Both the position numbers and the translations under genes were made by a program. A model generated the notes under the pieces. That model saw nothing but the letters and a program-made list of their open reading frames with translations. It was not told where the DNA came from and did not search any database. From Rhinopomastus cyanomelas (taxonomy: Eukaryota; Chordata; Aves; Bucerotiformes; Rhinopomastidae), in assembly GCA_013400115.1 (NCBI GenBank), contig VXBP01004440.1, positions 607,909 through 671,908 of the forward strand: DNA of 64,000 nucleotides. The letters run 5' to 3'. The stretch's first letter is position 1; the number at the start of each line of letters is the position of its first letter. Below, piece by piece: positions 30,467 through 41,875 of the stretch.

Positions 30467-30532
30467 TAGACTCAGTCGGGGTTAGAAGGGACCACAGGAT
30501 CAGCCAGTTCCAACCCCCCTGCCATGGACACC
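30467..30532 (-). mobile_element. CR1 LINE 3'-tip fragment (different subfamily)
   Basis: 'gactcagtcggggttagaag', 'ggaccacaggatcagcc' and 'caacccccctgccatgg' match the 'tgccatgg..gggttggaa' class of CR1 3' ends. It directly abuts the preceding fragment in the same orientation. Its extension to the right is too diverged to follow. Confidence 0.85.
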
Positions 30533-30924
30533 CCATCTGCCCCCAGGGCCACATCTGCCTGTGGCCAAACCTCAACCCTGCAAGCATCCCCCAACATCCC
30601 AGCACCGGCAAAGCTCCTCCTGCCCACAGACCCCCCCGGGTCTGGACAGACGGAGCCACCCTGGTCCTGCCTCCAGAGCAGGGACAGAGGGGTCACTGCA
30701 GGACACCCTGGAGGAGCCATCCCCTCGGTTTAACCCATTTCCAGATGCAGCAGCAAATCCTGCCCAACTGCCAGCCCTGAATAGTTAAACCCCCCGAACC
30801 CACACCCCGATCTCCTCCCTGCGGGGCTGCTCTCCTCCATTTCCCCCCCACCCCGTCCCGGCGGCTTCTCGCCCGGGTCTGACAGATGAGGAGGGTGAGG
30901 AGCGGCTGCTCCTGCGCAAGAACG
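30533..30924. other. Non-genic stretch
   Basis: C-rich single-copy DNA. It may include unrecognisable CR1 body sequence at its left end. Confidence 0.35.
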
Positions 30925-31005
30925 CTGTTGTGAGGCCGCTTAAATCATTCTAATCACTCCAGAAACACCCCATTAACTTTCCCGATGAGGTCTGCAGAGG
31001 GGAGA
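30925..31005. promoter_or_regulatory. Short CNE-like block
   Basis: 'ccgcttaaatcattctaatc' and 'ccccattaactttcccg', about 60 bp between GC-rich flanks. Confidence 0.35.
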
Positions 31006-31019
31006 AAGGGAGAATCAAC

Positions 31020-31490
31020 AAGGATGCGCGCACGCGATGCATTTCCTGCAGCCTGCAGGGCGGTAGCAGCAGTGAGACCGGGGCAGAGAGAAAACAAACG
31101 GGCGGAGCAGCCCCCCGACGCTGGGGGTTCAGGACCCACCAGCAAAGCGCCGACTGCCGCGGGCTGCTTTAGCGCAGAGCGCGGCTCTCGGGAGCGCGGC
31201 TCCCGGGAGCGCGGCTGGGGCCCCGCAGGACCGCGTCGTCCATGCGCGACCGCCGACAGCAGGAGCTGCTGGCAGGGAGCCCCACGCTCACGTCACCCCG
31301 GTTCGCCCGGGGGGGTTCAGCCCCTTCGCTGTCCGGTTGTCCCGGGTTCCAGTGTCCTGCCCGGTCAGTTGTTTCCCCGGGGAGGCTGCGGGAGGCAGCT
31401 CGGGGTTGTCCCCGCAGCTCGGGGGACACCGCTGATCCCCCTCCTCCAAAGGGGAGCTTCCCCTACGGAAGGTGCACGGAGCTGCCTCTA
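31020..31490. other. CpG-rich stretch with 15-bp repeat
   Basis: CpG-dense sequence ('atgcgcgcacgcgatgc'). At 31177-31214 'gggagcgcggctc' type units of 15 bp occur three times. No exon recognised. Confidence 0.4.
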
Positions 31491-31744
31491 AATATTTAGG
31501 GCTTCTTTTTCTTTGCTGGAAAATGAGGCAGGAGGATGTTCATGGCCTGAGCGAGCTCCGGCTCCTGCGGTCAGCACTCGGGAGGTTCTGCCCTGCAGGA
31601 GCCCACTCCATGGAGATGCCGGGTGGGAGAGGCTCCAGCACCCTGAGCAGAGACCCCCGGGTGAGTCCTCAGTGCAGCACCCATCTCCCCATCCACCCAG
31701 CAGAGCAGACAGAGCCCTTCAAGGTCAAACCAAGGGGTCTGGAG
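31491..31744. other. Spacer
   Basis: Single-copy sequence. 'aatatttagggcttctttttc' at its start is AT-rich but short. Confidence 0.35.
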
Positions 31745-31940
31745 CCATTGCACACTGAAGTAATTATCTAATTAGTATTAACCGCATCGCTCCGACGATT
31801 AATTATCTGGCTTTAATGACAAAACCGAGAAATCACCGGGGTCTTAAAAAGGGACAGAAAAATGGAGCTGTTAAAATAACATTTCTTGGTCCCACAAAAT
31901 CTGCTGCTCTTTTAACAAAGCCACAAACGAGGGCCCTCAG
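31745..31940. promoter_or_regulatory. Strong CNE-like block
   Basis: 'gaagtaattatctaattag', 'tattaaccgcatcgctccg', 'acgattaattatctgg' and 'ctttaatgacaaaacc', followed by 'gagctgttaaaataac'. 'taattatct' occurs twice about 45 bp apart, a short duplicated binding-site-like word. Confidence 0.52.
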
Positions 31941-31954
31941 GTGCCTGCAGGGGT

Positions 31955-32562
31955 CTGGGTGGCAATGGGTGCCCACCCTGGGCTGCCAACACAGAAGGCC
32001 ACTGGCGTCCTGGCTTGGATCAGCAATGGTGTGGCCAGTAGGACTGGGGACAACATTCTCCCCCCTGTGCTGGGCACTGGGGGGGCCTCCCATCAAGTAC
32101 TGGCCCCCTCACTTCAAGAAAGAGATGGAGGGGCTGGAGCGGGTCCAGAGGAGCAGCGAGGCTGGGGAAGGGGCTGGAGAAAAAGGCTGATGGGGAGAGG
32201 CTGAGGGAGCTGGGGGTGTTCAGCCAGGAGAAAAGGAGACTCAGGGGGGACCTTCTCCCTCTCTCCAGCTCCCTGAAGGGAGGCTGCAGTCAGCTGGGGG
32301 TCAGGCTCTTCTCCCAGGCAGCCAGCGCCAGGACAAGCCTGCAGCTGCCAGGGGAGGGTGAGGTTGGGTGTCAGGAAGCCCTTCCTCATGGAAAGGGTGA
32401 TCAGAGCCTGGACTGGACTGCCCAGGGCAGTGGTGGAGATCCCATCCCTAGAGGTGTTGATGGGCTGCCTGGCTGTGGCTGCTGAGGTGCTGTGAGGTCC
32501 TCGTCTGGGCTGGCTGAGCTCAGAGGGCTTCTCCAGCCTCAACCATTCCGTGATTCTCTAAT
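31955..32562 (+). mobile_element. CR1 LINE fragment (distinct older subfamily)
   Basis: Starts in RT-derived sequence ('ggccactggcgtcctggctt', resembling the codons for KATGVLAWI), continues 'ctgagggagctgggggtgtt', 'cctgaagggaggctgcag' and 'gcccttcctcatggaaag' to 'ctccagcctcaaccattcc' and 'gtgattctctaat'. The 3' UTR differs from subfamilies A and B. Confidence 0.9.
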
Positions 32563-32734
32563 AAACTGGGCAAAAGACAGGGTGCAAAATGCAGGGGATT
32601 CACTCCTCACCCTGACTAAAGCCCTGGCCGACACCGCAGCTGCAGGACCCTCTGCTCCAGCCTCCGGGGTCCCACCAGCCCCGTCTGGATCAGCGCATCC
32701 TCTGCTCCCCCGGGCGCTCCTGGATGTGGAGCGA

Positions 32735-33045
32735 CTCTTATTTATCCTGTTACCAGACGGCCTAATGAATAATTTCATGTTTGCAAAAGCTCATTTTGAA
32801 ATTTGAAGACAAGAGATAGATTGCCAAGGCGGCTGCGAGGCTGCGGCATTCATTTTGTGCTGAAAGATTTACTTAAAAATTAGATTTTACAATTTTAATG
32901 CCTCCATTCTTTTCTTTAAATAAGCTGTGAAATGCAGTTAATTAGACTTAAACCCGAGAAGCTCAGACAGTTGGGCTGCGGCGTCAGCGACAAAAGAAAA
33001 CGATCTTCTTCGCTTGCAAATTGAATCTAAATTCATTAAGTGGCT
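32735..33045. promoter_or_regulatory. Strong CNE-like block, ~300 bp
   Basis: The longest uninterrupted AT-rich block: 'ggcctaatgaataatttcat', 'agctcattttgaaatttg', 'aggctgcggcattcatttt', 'cttaaaaattagattttac', 'tttaaataagctgtgaaatg' and 'cagttaattagac'. It includes a short GC interruption ('ccaaggcggctgcgagg') kept inside. It has the texture of a deeply conserved vertebrate enhancer. Confidence 0.57.
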
Positions 33046-33420
33046 CAAACCTCCCTTTGCCCAGATGGAGCCCAAGAGCTGCTGGGTTGGTGAGACCAGG
33101 GGCAGGGCAGAGGGTCCCCCCGAGGCGTGAGAGGGGAAGGGAGGTGAAAACAAGCCTTGTGGATGCTGGAAGGCTCCAGGGGGATGTGGCCACGGGGTTT
33201 GGGGGGAACCCCATTCCCACCGGTGGCAGGGAAAGCACAACCCAGGAGAGACAGCACCAACCCCGTGGTGTGAGAGCCCCAGCTTTGTTCTCTGCGGGAC
33301 CACTGTTCCTCCCAACCCGTCGGAAGCAGAGCAATGAGCTCTGCTGTTTCCCACTCTTCACTGTTTTCACATGAAAAAATCCCCATGAATGGGAAAAAAA
33401 CCTCCCATGGAGCAAACCTG
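33046..33420. other. Spacer between CNE-like block and minisatellite
   Basis: Single-copy sequence without recognised elements. Confidence 0.4.
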
Positions 33421-34605
33421 TAGAGTCAACAGCACCCACAGAGCCGACGATACCCCTGGAGTCAACGGCACCCACGGAGCCGACGATACCCCTGGAGTCA
33501 ACAGCACCCACGGAGCCGACGATACCCCTGGAGTCAACGGCACCCACGGAGCCAACGGCACCCACGGAGCCAACGATACCTCTGGAGTCAACGGCACCCA
33601 CNNNNNNNNNNNNNNNNNNNNNNNNNNNNNNNNNNNNNNNNNNNNNNNNNNNNNNNNNNNNNNNNNNNNNNNNNNNNNNNNNNNNNNNNNNNNNNNNNNN
33701 NNNNNNNNNNNNNNNNNNNNNNNNNNNNNNNNNNNNNNNNNNNNNNNNNNNNNNNNNNNNNNNNNNNNNNNNNNNNNNNNNNNNNNNNNNNNNNNNNNNN
33801 NNNNNNNNNNNNNNNNNNNNNNNNNNNNNNNNNNNNNNNNNNNNNNNNNNNNNNNNNNNNNNNNNNNNNNNNNNNNNNNNNNNNNNNNNNNNNNNNNNNN
33901 NNNNNNNNNNNNNNNNNNNNNNNNNNNNNNNNNNNNNNNNNNNNNNNNNNNNNNNNNNNNNNNNNNNNNNNNNNNNNNNNNNNNNNNNNNNNNNNNNNNN
34001 NNNNNNNNNNNNNNNNNNNNNNNNNNNNNNNNNNNNNNNNNNNNNNNNNNNNNNNNNNNNNNNNNNNNNNNNNNNNNNNNNNNNNNNNNNNNNNNNNNNN
34101 NNNNNNNNNNNNNNNNNNNNNNNNNNNNNNNNNNNNNNNNNNNNNNNNNNNNNNNNNNNNNNNNNNNNNNNNNNNNNNNNNNNNNNNNNNNNNNNNNNNN
34201 NNNNNNNNNNNNNNNNNNNNNNNNNNNNNNNNNNNNNNNNNNNNNNNNNNNNNNNNNNNNNNNNNNNNNNNNNNNNNNNNNNNNNNNNNNNNNNNNNNNN
34301 NNNNNNNNNNNNNNNNNNNNNNNNNNNNNNNNNNNNNNNNNNNNNNNNNNNNNNNNNNNNNNNNNNNNNNNNNNNNNNNNNCGATACCCCTGGAGTCAAC
34401 GGCACCTACGGAGCCAATGATACCCCTGGAGTCAACGGCACCTACGGAGCCAATGATACCCCTGGAGTCAACGGCACCCACGGAGCCAACGATACCTCTG
34501 GAGTCAACGGCACCCACGGAGCCGACGATACCCCTGGAGCCAACGGCACCCACAGAGCCAACGATACCCCTGGAGTCAACGGCACCTACAGATCCAACAG
34601 TAGCC
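33421..34605. repeat. Minisatellite, 36-bp unit, interrupted by assembly gap
   Basis: The unit 'gatacccctggagtcaacgg' + 'cacccacggagccgac' (36 bp, with some 18-bp half-unit steps) occupies both sides of the N gap in the same phase and orientation. Variants differ by single bases (cggcaccc/cagcaccc, gccgac/gccaac/gccaat). True copy number is unknown. Twelve-codon periodicity keeps all frames open, so the long frames here are not evidence for a protein. Confidence 0.95.
33602..34381. other. Assembly gap (780 N)
   Basis: A run of 780 undetermined bases inside the 36-bp array. The number need not equal the real missing length. Confidence 0.99.
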
Positions 34606-34679
34606 ACACACCGCACCCAAAGGGCCGCCCCAAGAGCATCCCGGCAGCCAGCCCATCTGCAGGAGGAGACCGCACACAG

Positions 34680-34915
34680 GGCTCCTTAACCAATTAGCAC
34701 CGTTGGTTAGGAGCCAGAGAGCAAGTGGTTAATTACTGCGCCGCCACCGCGCCACGTCAGGAGGTAAACGCGGGGTTATGTGCCATCTGTCTCCCAAACC
34801 CAAACGTTAACCAGGAATATTCATGTTGTTCCTATTAAGTGTAATTACCCCCTAATCTGCAGGAGCCTTTTACTTCAGTGTAATTACAGGATAGTTAACA
34901 AACAAGCAAGAGAAG
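34680..34915. promoter_or_regulatory. Strong CNE-like block
   Basis: 'accaattagcaccgttggtt' and 'gtggttaattactgcgcc', then 'ccaggaatattcatgttg', 'aagtgtaattaccccctaa' and 'cagtgtaattacaggatag'. 'agtgtaattac' occurs twice, about 40 bp apart. 'ccaattagcacc' is shared with the block at 13030-13475. Confidence 0.52.
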
Positions 34916-35145
34916 GGTGGGATCGGCGGGGAGGTGGGGCTGGGTGCCGCCTGGCTGCTGGGGATGGGATGGTGGTGACGCAGGGACCCCATCCCTGTCC
35001 CTCTTCCCTCACCCCACAGCCTGTTGTTCTGTTTGCTATTGATGCAGCTCCAGTTGCTGGGATCTCACGGCCCCCAGAACCAGGGGTGATTAAACACAAC
35101 TAAAGCACCTTCAGCCAGCCGGTGGTTTAAAGAGGAAGAAGTACA
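34916..35145. other. Spacer
   Basis: Moderate-GC single-copy sequence. No element recognised. Confidence 0.35.
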
Positions 35146-35285
35146 TCCAGGGGATAAGTGCTGAGTTTACAGCAATTTATCTCATTAAGGAACCCTCCAC
35201 CACCAGCCTGTCTGCAGACGTTGAGGAGTGTTTCTCATTAATGCTGCAGCGGGCAGGATTCGGTCTTCAGTCCACAAAACAGTCC
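35146..35285. promoter_or_regulatory. CNE-like block (weak)
   Basis: 'gagtttacagcaatttatc', 'tcattaaggaaccc' and 'tttctcattaatgctgcag'. Short ATTA-bearing patch. Confidence 0.33.
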
Positions 35286-35654
35286 TAAAGGAAGGCAAAA
35301 CCTTCGCTGCCACAAGCCAGAGCCTGGCCGGGAGTGACGAGAGTGAAGTGTGAGACTCCCTGCCAGACAGAGAGAGAACCTGGGGGTGGAGAGGCTGAGG
35401 ATGCTGCGGCCAAGGGCTGAGCTCCCCCTCATGGCTCTGCTGCAGCGCTGCTGCGAACCAGGGATGCTCCAGCCCCAAGGATGCTCCTCAGTCCGTTGAG
35501 ACCACTTGGAAGTCCAGGACCACCCACCCCACAGACAATCTACCTGGCTTGAGAGCAGTCCTGCAGAGAGAGACCTCAGGCGACAGCAGCACAAAAAGCC
35601 AGCAGAGCGCTGGGATGCAGCTACAGCATTGTCATTGTCCTGCTCAGACCTCAC
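35286..35654. other. Non-genic stretch
   Basis: Single-copy sequence, nothing recognised. Confidence 0.35.
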
Positions 35655-36155
35655 TTTGAGCCCTGGGTTCAGCTCTGGTCCCAGCTCGACAAAACAGATG
35701 TGGGCAGGCTGGGGACGGTCCAGAGAAGGGCTCTAGGACGACCAGAGGGCTGGAGGAGCTGCCAGGTGAGGAAAGGCTAGAAGATCTGAGTTTATTCAGC
35801 CTTGAGCAGAGAAGGCTCAGGGAGACCTCATCCCCCTGGCCCAGCACCTACAGGGGGGCTGCCAAGAAGATGGTGACTCCCTTCTCACAAGGAAAAGACA
35901 AGGAGGGGGTGGCTCTGAGTGACTGCTGGGGAGATTCCCAGTGGAGTCCAGAAGAAAATCCTTCCCCTCACTGGAATCATCTCCCAAGGGAAGGGGTCGA
36001 TTGCCCTGCACTGGGGCACTTTTCAGACCCAGCTGGACAGGCTGCTGGAACAGTGAATTCTAACTCTGTTTTTAGCTGGAGAGGTTGGACTGGGTGATCC
36101 TTGGGGACCCTTCCAAGCTGGGATTCTGTGAATCCATGGGTCTGTGAATCCCCAC
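35655..36155 (+). mobile_element. CR1 LINE fragment (old, diverged)
   Basis: 'cagagaagggctctaggacg', 'gaggaaaggctagaagatc', 'ttattcagccttgagcag', 'gttggactgggtgatcc' and 'cccttccaagctgggattc' follow CR1 order. The tail is an expanded 'gattctgtgaatcc' type motif. Divergence is higher than in subfamily A. Confidence 0.85.
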
Positions 36156-36164
36156 TCAGATCCT

Positions 36165-36178
36165 GGGTTAGGGTTAGG
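36165..36178 (+). repeat. Telomere-like micro-tract
   Basis: 'gggttagggttagg', two and a third TTAGGG units, lies just after the CR1 tail. Too short to be called an interstitial telomere. Confidence 0.6.
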
Positions 36179-37639
36179 TGAGTTGGAGCCCAGGATGGCA
36201 CAGGAGCAGCATCAGAACCGACAACCAGCCAGGTCTGGTTTGAAATGCTGAAGCATTTTCTCCTCCAAGCTATTTGCCCAATTTGGTCTCAGCTGCTTCC
36301 CAGCACCAGAGGGGAGCTTGTTTGCCAGGTGTTGGGAAAAACATGCCATCCCCTACCTATTGTCAGCAGCTGCTTTCAGGAGAACACTGCATCCCTGTCC
36401 CTGCTCTCTCCCAATTTGTTCTGGGAACAGCTGCCCTGCTGCACCTCTGCTGCAGCTCTTGCAGGAGTAAACTGGGGCTGGGCGTCCCGCAGCCAAGAAC
36501 AACCCTGGGGCTCTGATTCCTCCAGTAAAGACAAAGAGGAGGCGCCGGCAGGTCACGCAAGCACTGAGTGTGATGGAGCTGCTGCTTTTGCAGCCTCCAG
36601 GGAGCGGGGTCAGGCCTGACCCAGCACATCCCTCCCTTACTGTCAGCCCCATCCCCGACCTGGTCACGGGCCGTGAACGCTCCCATCAGAAGGGCAGAGC
36701 GGGATGCAGTCCTGACACCCTGTTCCTGCTCCAGCAGGAGCACCCAGTGCGAATCCCCGCTCCAAGGGGAGCGCCGCCGTGTTCGCTGGCATCTCGAGAA
36801 AGGAGCAACCCCCCGCGCGCCCTTCGCCTCCCTCACCCACCGCTGGGGAGGGGGGGGTTTAACCACCAGTTGGTTTCCAGTTTCATCCATCTCAGGCTGT
36901 GGCATCTCGCACGAAGCTGCCGGGGCTGTGGATAGGCTGTCGAGCCAGCCCACTGGACAGAAACTCCCACCAGAGGAAAAGAGAGTGGGGATGGAGTAAA
37001 CATCCCCCCTCCTCCTCCTCATCCCCACGGCCACCATGGGAGCACTTCAGTTGGAGGTCTGCCTCGTGGCTGGCTCGGGTTCACCTTGGGAAGGCAAGGA
37101 AAGCTTCCAGGAGGGATCTGAAGGAGATACCATGGAGGGGCTGGCAGGGAGGGGTCAGGGATGGGGAGCTGCACATCTCGGGGCACCCATGGCAGTCGGG
37201 TTGTGCTGCACCCTGGGACAAGACTCACTCCTGGGTGGGAGGCACCAACCCAGACAAAGAGACCAACTAATCAGGAGGCTACCAGCAGCCCCGAATTGCT
37301 CAAGAAACCCATATTGATCTGAACAAGATGTCAAACACGAAATGAAGGGTTTGCTCGCTCCACAGGCTGCTCCAGCTCAGCAAGTGGAGGAGCTGGCAGT
37401 CTGCAGCTCCCCTCCCACAAGAAGAGGCCTCACCTGCCCTTTCTCAGGCAGAAGGTGCTTCTGCACCTTTGCTCACAGAGAACACTCCGGAAAATCCCAT
37501 CTCCCTGTAGGCTCCTGCGAGGGCCACTGGTGGCTCTGAATTACGAGCTGCTCTCTGCACCGACCTAGCCGGGGGGCTGGTCTAAGCTAAACAAGCGCTG
37601 CCTGGTTATTGGAAACGTTTATGGGGGCTCAGGAACTCT
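36179..37639. other. Non-genic single-copy stretch
   Basis: 1.4 kb with no recognised gene, CR1 or strong AT-rich island. 37290-37350 ('cccatattgatctgaacaag') is mildly AT-rich. Confidence 0.4.
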
Positions 37640-38150
37640 GGCAGGGGAGAGGTGGCCGGAGCTAGCGCTGGCCAGAAGACTTCCTTGTCCCAGAGCCGCC
37701 GGGCGATGGAACCGCTGATGGATGGGAGTGGGGACCGTGGACCTGGCCGTAAGGGTCTCTTTGCCTCCAGCCCTTCTGCAGGAGGACTGGGCTCACCCGC
37801 GGCTGGAATCGCTCCTCCCCGGCCACTTGCACCCGGTCGTCCTTCCCACCAGGCTCTGGCTTGGGCTGCCTTGGGCCGGGCGACTGCGGGGCGCAGGCGG
37901 GAGGCAGCGGGCGCAGCCGCGCTCTGCAGCTCAGCAGGAAGGCTGCTCTCTCCCACCGGTGTTGGGGTGTTGCCATGGCGACTGCCGAGCCATAGCTCTG
38001 GATTATGATTGCCCGGCGCTCGCAGCCGCGAGCAAACGCAACCTTCCCCTCCCCTCGGCCCCCCACCCCTCACAGCCGGGGAGGCTTCCTCTCGCCAGCA
38101 CCGCGTCCTCCAGACCGGCGAATCCCCCTGCACCCAGGGGTGCATCCGGC
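37640..38150. other. CpG-rich stretch
   Basis: CpG-rich words such as 'ggccgggcgactgcggggc' and 'cccggcgctcgcagccgcg'. No exon or promoter can be defended. Confidence 0.35.
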
Positions 38151-41100
38151 TCTAATCGATGCCTCTCAGACTGGGGAGGGGGGTTCTAATGGGGAGCTAT
38201 CACCTCTCCCAGGGGACCTGTGCGTAGGTGACCCCCACCCTGTCCCCTCACACCTCCTGCCTGGGACCCCCAGTCCATGTAAGCCCCCCTGTTGTGGGAC
38301 GAGCCCCGCAGCCCTCCTTGGGCAGCCCTCACTTGCAGCTCTGTTGGGGGCCGGCTCTCATCTCGGTCCCTGTCGCCCTTTGCCAGGGTATCTCTCCGTG
38401 TAATCTCACCCCGGGGAAGCAGGCGCCTGCAGTCCTGCTTTCCAAACTCCCTGCGCCCCGGCTGCTTCGCGTTGGCCCGGAAATCCAGGCACCAGCTCCC
38501 TGCGCCGCTCGAACTCCCCGACCTTCTGCTCCTTTCATCGCCCCTCCCGCTGCACCCGGGCATCTCCAGACCCGTGGGTTGTGTTTGTCTTCCAAAACTG
38601 CCTTCCCGGGCAGGAGCTCCCTCCCATGTTCACACTCACGGGGTCAGTTCAGGGGCTTCTCAAACCTTCCTGCCCCCCACGGCTCTGGGCTGTGGTGACA
38701 CCCAACCCCTGGCTGAGCCCGGGTGCTCCCAGGGACCAGACCCCCAGCAGCAGGCTGGGCAAGAGGGGAGCAGAGGCTGGGAATGCCCCAGGGTCGTTTG
38801 CCACCCTTTTGCCTTGCAGGTCTTCCAAGGGACACAGCGCTAACAGGGCGACCTGGCCAAGGAGCCTGGACCGGTCCAGCCTTGGCCACCAACATCAGAG
38901 GGGGATAATCCAGGCTCCCGGGGAAGCAGATGCTGCGGCCGATGCTTTCTGCTCCCCATGTGGCCCCCCCCCCTTGCTCCTGCTGCTCCCTTTCATCTGT
39001 GAGATCAGTAACTTGAATCAGTCCCCAGTGGGGACACTGGGACAGCTCTGGCCTGGCTGCTGGGGGCTCCACCAGGGTGGCCAGCGCTTGGCACGAGCCC
39101 CAGGAGGAAGGTGATGCTCAGCGGTGGGGCATGACGGGTCAGTCTGAGTGCAACCCCCTCCCTCATCCTGCCCCTTGGAGACCCACAGACCCAGACACCA
39201 GCTCTGCTGGCTCAGACCACCCAGGGAAGACCAAGACCTCCATCCACCTACCCAAGCTCCTCATCAGGGTGACAACAAACCACACGGCCACAGGCAGCAG
39301 CACCCGGGCTGCTGCGTTAAACATCCAGAGGGAAAACCGAGCTGAGACCTGCTGGCTCCTGCTGTTTTCACTCCCTACAGAAGGCTGTGGTGCCAGACGG
39401 GTGTTGCAGGGACTGTGGAGTTGGATCTGTGCTCTGCACATCCCCACGACACTGGGGTTTGTCCTCTGCTCAGCGATTCCTGGCCCTATTGTACTTGACA
39501 GCTGAGCACTGCCTGGGCACCGACCCTGCGAGAGCCCCCAGGAGAGGCTGCTGCCAGCTCCCCCAGTCCCCTTGGGCCAGTCACCCCCAGTGTCTGTAAA
39601 CCCCTCCTTTGCAGAGCAACAGCATCTCTGCAGGGAGAAGCATCACAGGAAAGGCAGGGGTGACTCTGCCTGGGGGGCTCCCAGCCTGGACCCTAGGGTT
39701 CGACACCACAGGGGGAACTGGGAGAGGATGAATCTGCTGCTGCTGAGAACCCACCAGAACCCAGTCCCCGAGAGCTTTTGCTCGTGTTCCTGAAATGGGA
39801 ACTGGAGTCGAGCCCCGGAGCATCCACACAGGCGCTGCTGGGTGCTCGGGAATGGGGTTGCTCGCCCTCCCGCAGCATTCCCAGTGGAGGCAGAAGGGTA
39901 AATTGCATCCCCCCTCCCCAGCGACTCCCCGGACCCCTCATTTCACCATTTCTCACCGGGAAGGGCTCACGATCCCCCTTACAAACCGCGGCGTTACCCG
40001 CTGAGCCGACACCACCGGGAGCTGTCACCCTGCGACTGGGCGGCGCTGGCGGCGCCGTCTGAGGCGCAGTGACCCCGCTCAGAGGCTGCTACAATGAACC
40101 TTCCTGGGGAAGGGGAGCGGGGAGAAGCTGCTCTGAGACTGCTGACGAAGGGAGTCCCGGTCCTTGAGCAACCGGAGCTCAGGGCTGGGGGCTGCACGCC
40201 ACAACCCCCGGCAGCGCCGCAGTCATTCCTGCAGGCAGCAAGGGCTGGGCAGTGCCATGGGCTGGGCCAGAAGGAGACTGCTCCTTCCTCACCAAGCAGT
40301 GCCGACCCCGACCCGCTGAGGCCGAGATTGAGGCTGAATTCACCCCCAGAACAGGGGCTTCGTGGTGAAGGGTGGAGTTTCCCCAGCCCCTTCTCGCTCG
40401 GGGGGGGCTCCTGGGGGCTCTGGGAGGTGGATGAGCTGCTCCTGCAGTTCTTTTAGGGAGATGCTCTTGTGAGGTTTGGGTAGCTGCTCAGCTGGGTGGA
40501 GAGCAGAACCAACCCATCGCGCTGCAAAGCTGCAGCTATAGAGCTGCCCCCTCAGAGCCCTCTCCCTTTGCTTTCTGTCACTCACAGATGAAAACTCACG
40601 CGGGAGGATGACCGCGAGCACCGCAGCAAGGAGCAGCCGAGCTCTGACTTCACATCCCCAGTGCCCCCACCCCATTCATTGCTCCTCCAAGGCCCCCTCA
40701 ATAGCCCAGGTAGGTCCCTTGCCTTTCTGATGCGCCAAGAGCTCCTTGTCCTTTCCCCAAGCCCCTAACTCTCCAGGGACTTTGATGCTGCTGTTCCCTC
40801 TGCCAGCTTGGGGCTGAGCTGGAGGAGGAGAGATGTGGACAGAACCCCCCCAGGAGCTCTCCCAGCAGCACGGAGCGCGGCTGTGACAGGACAGACACGT
40901 ATTTATTTGAGCAGTGACAGGCCCAGCCTTATCTCCCCAACCACCGTGTCCATCGGGCTGAGCAGCACAGCTCAGCCAGCGGAGCCATCGCACGGGCCCG
41001 GGCAGAGTCACCTGGGAGCACAAAGGCTGGGCATGAAGATAGTCACCGTGGCGACCAGGGCCGTGCCGAGACGGCGCCGCGGGCTGCTGGCTCCTGCAGG

Positions 41101-41689
41101 GATGCTGGTCCCTCACCCAGCAGGGGGACACTCCACTGTCCCACCTGAGCATCCCCAAATGGGCGCTGTTGAAGCCCTCACGTGCCCGTGATCGTGGAGC
41201 CGGGCAAACACCCATCGCAGCCACGCTGAGCTCTCCAGCCGCACCAGGGTGGGTGCACTGGGCCAGATCAGAAACCAGTGCACAGCTACCGAAAGCCCGG
41301 AGCACCTCCCCAGTGGGGTTTCACGGAGCGGTACCGCTGCTGGTTCTCTCTTTCCCACAATAACAGTGCAGACACCCAAGCCTCAAGCCCAGAACCAACC
41401 TGCAGGCACTGGCAGAGCACCGCCGCTGGTCACAGACACCCCCGGCACCCCCAGGCTGCACCCTGACACAGACGATGCTGCTGCAGGAGCAGCCCCACTC
41501 CCCGCAGCAGGCTGTGGGGCTCGACTCCGCCGTCCACGCCCAGCACAGCCAACACAGGGGGTCAAAACATCCCATAAAAGTTTGCTGGCTCCTTCCGTTC
41601 CCTGCTAAGCAGATGGGAACCGGCTGCTCACACCCAGCCTCCGCGGGCTGCTGCCTCCGGGCACCTGCACAGAGACGGGGACTGGCAAA
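38151..41689. other. Non-genic stretch, repeat-poor
   Basis: 3.5 kb without a CR1 copy, minisatellite or strong AT-rich island, the longest featureless part of the window. CpG is raised near 38400-38530, 40000-40080 and 41050-41080. 38967-38976 is a C10 run. No exon recognised despite many overlapping short frames. Confidence 0.45.
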
Positions 41690-41875
41690 GCCCCGGCTCC
41701 CAATCCCAGTTTGTCACCTGCGCTTTGATGATTACAGCGACCGAGGGGGAAAAGATGTCCTTTCAGATAAGGGGGAGAAAGGAGCTTTCAAAGAGTCTTT
41801 GTTCTCTTGAAGAGCTCCCCGGCCACGGATTTCTCAGAGGAGGGCAGGAGATAGGATTTAAAAAACAAAACGCAT
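41690..41875. promoter_or_regulatory. CNE-like block
   Basis: 'cacctgcgctttgatgatt' (E-box CACCTG next to CTTTGAT, TCF/LEF-like), 'cctttcagataaggggg' (GATA-type) and 'ctttcaaagagtctttg', which is an imperfect CTTTGA repeat. Ends with 'ggatttaaaaaacaaaac'. Confidence 0.42.

Noticed and set aside
32984..34420. 473- and 343-codon frames spanning the N gap
   Set aside because: Most residues are undetermined and the rest is the 36-bp repeat.
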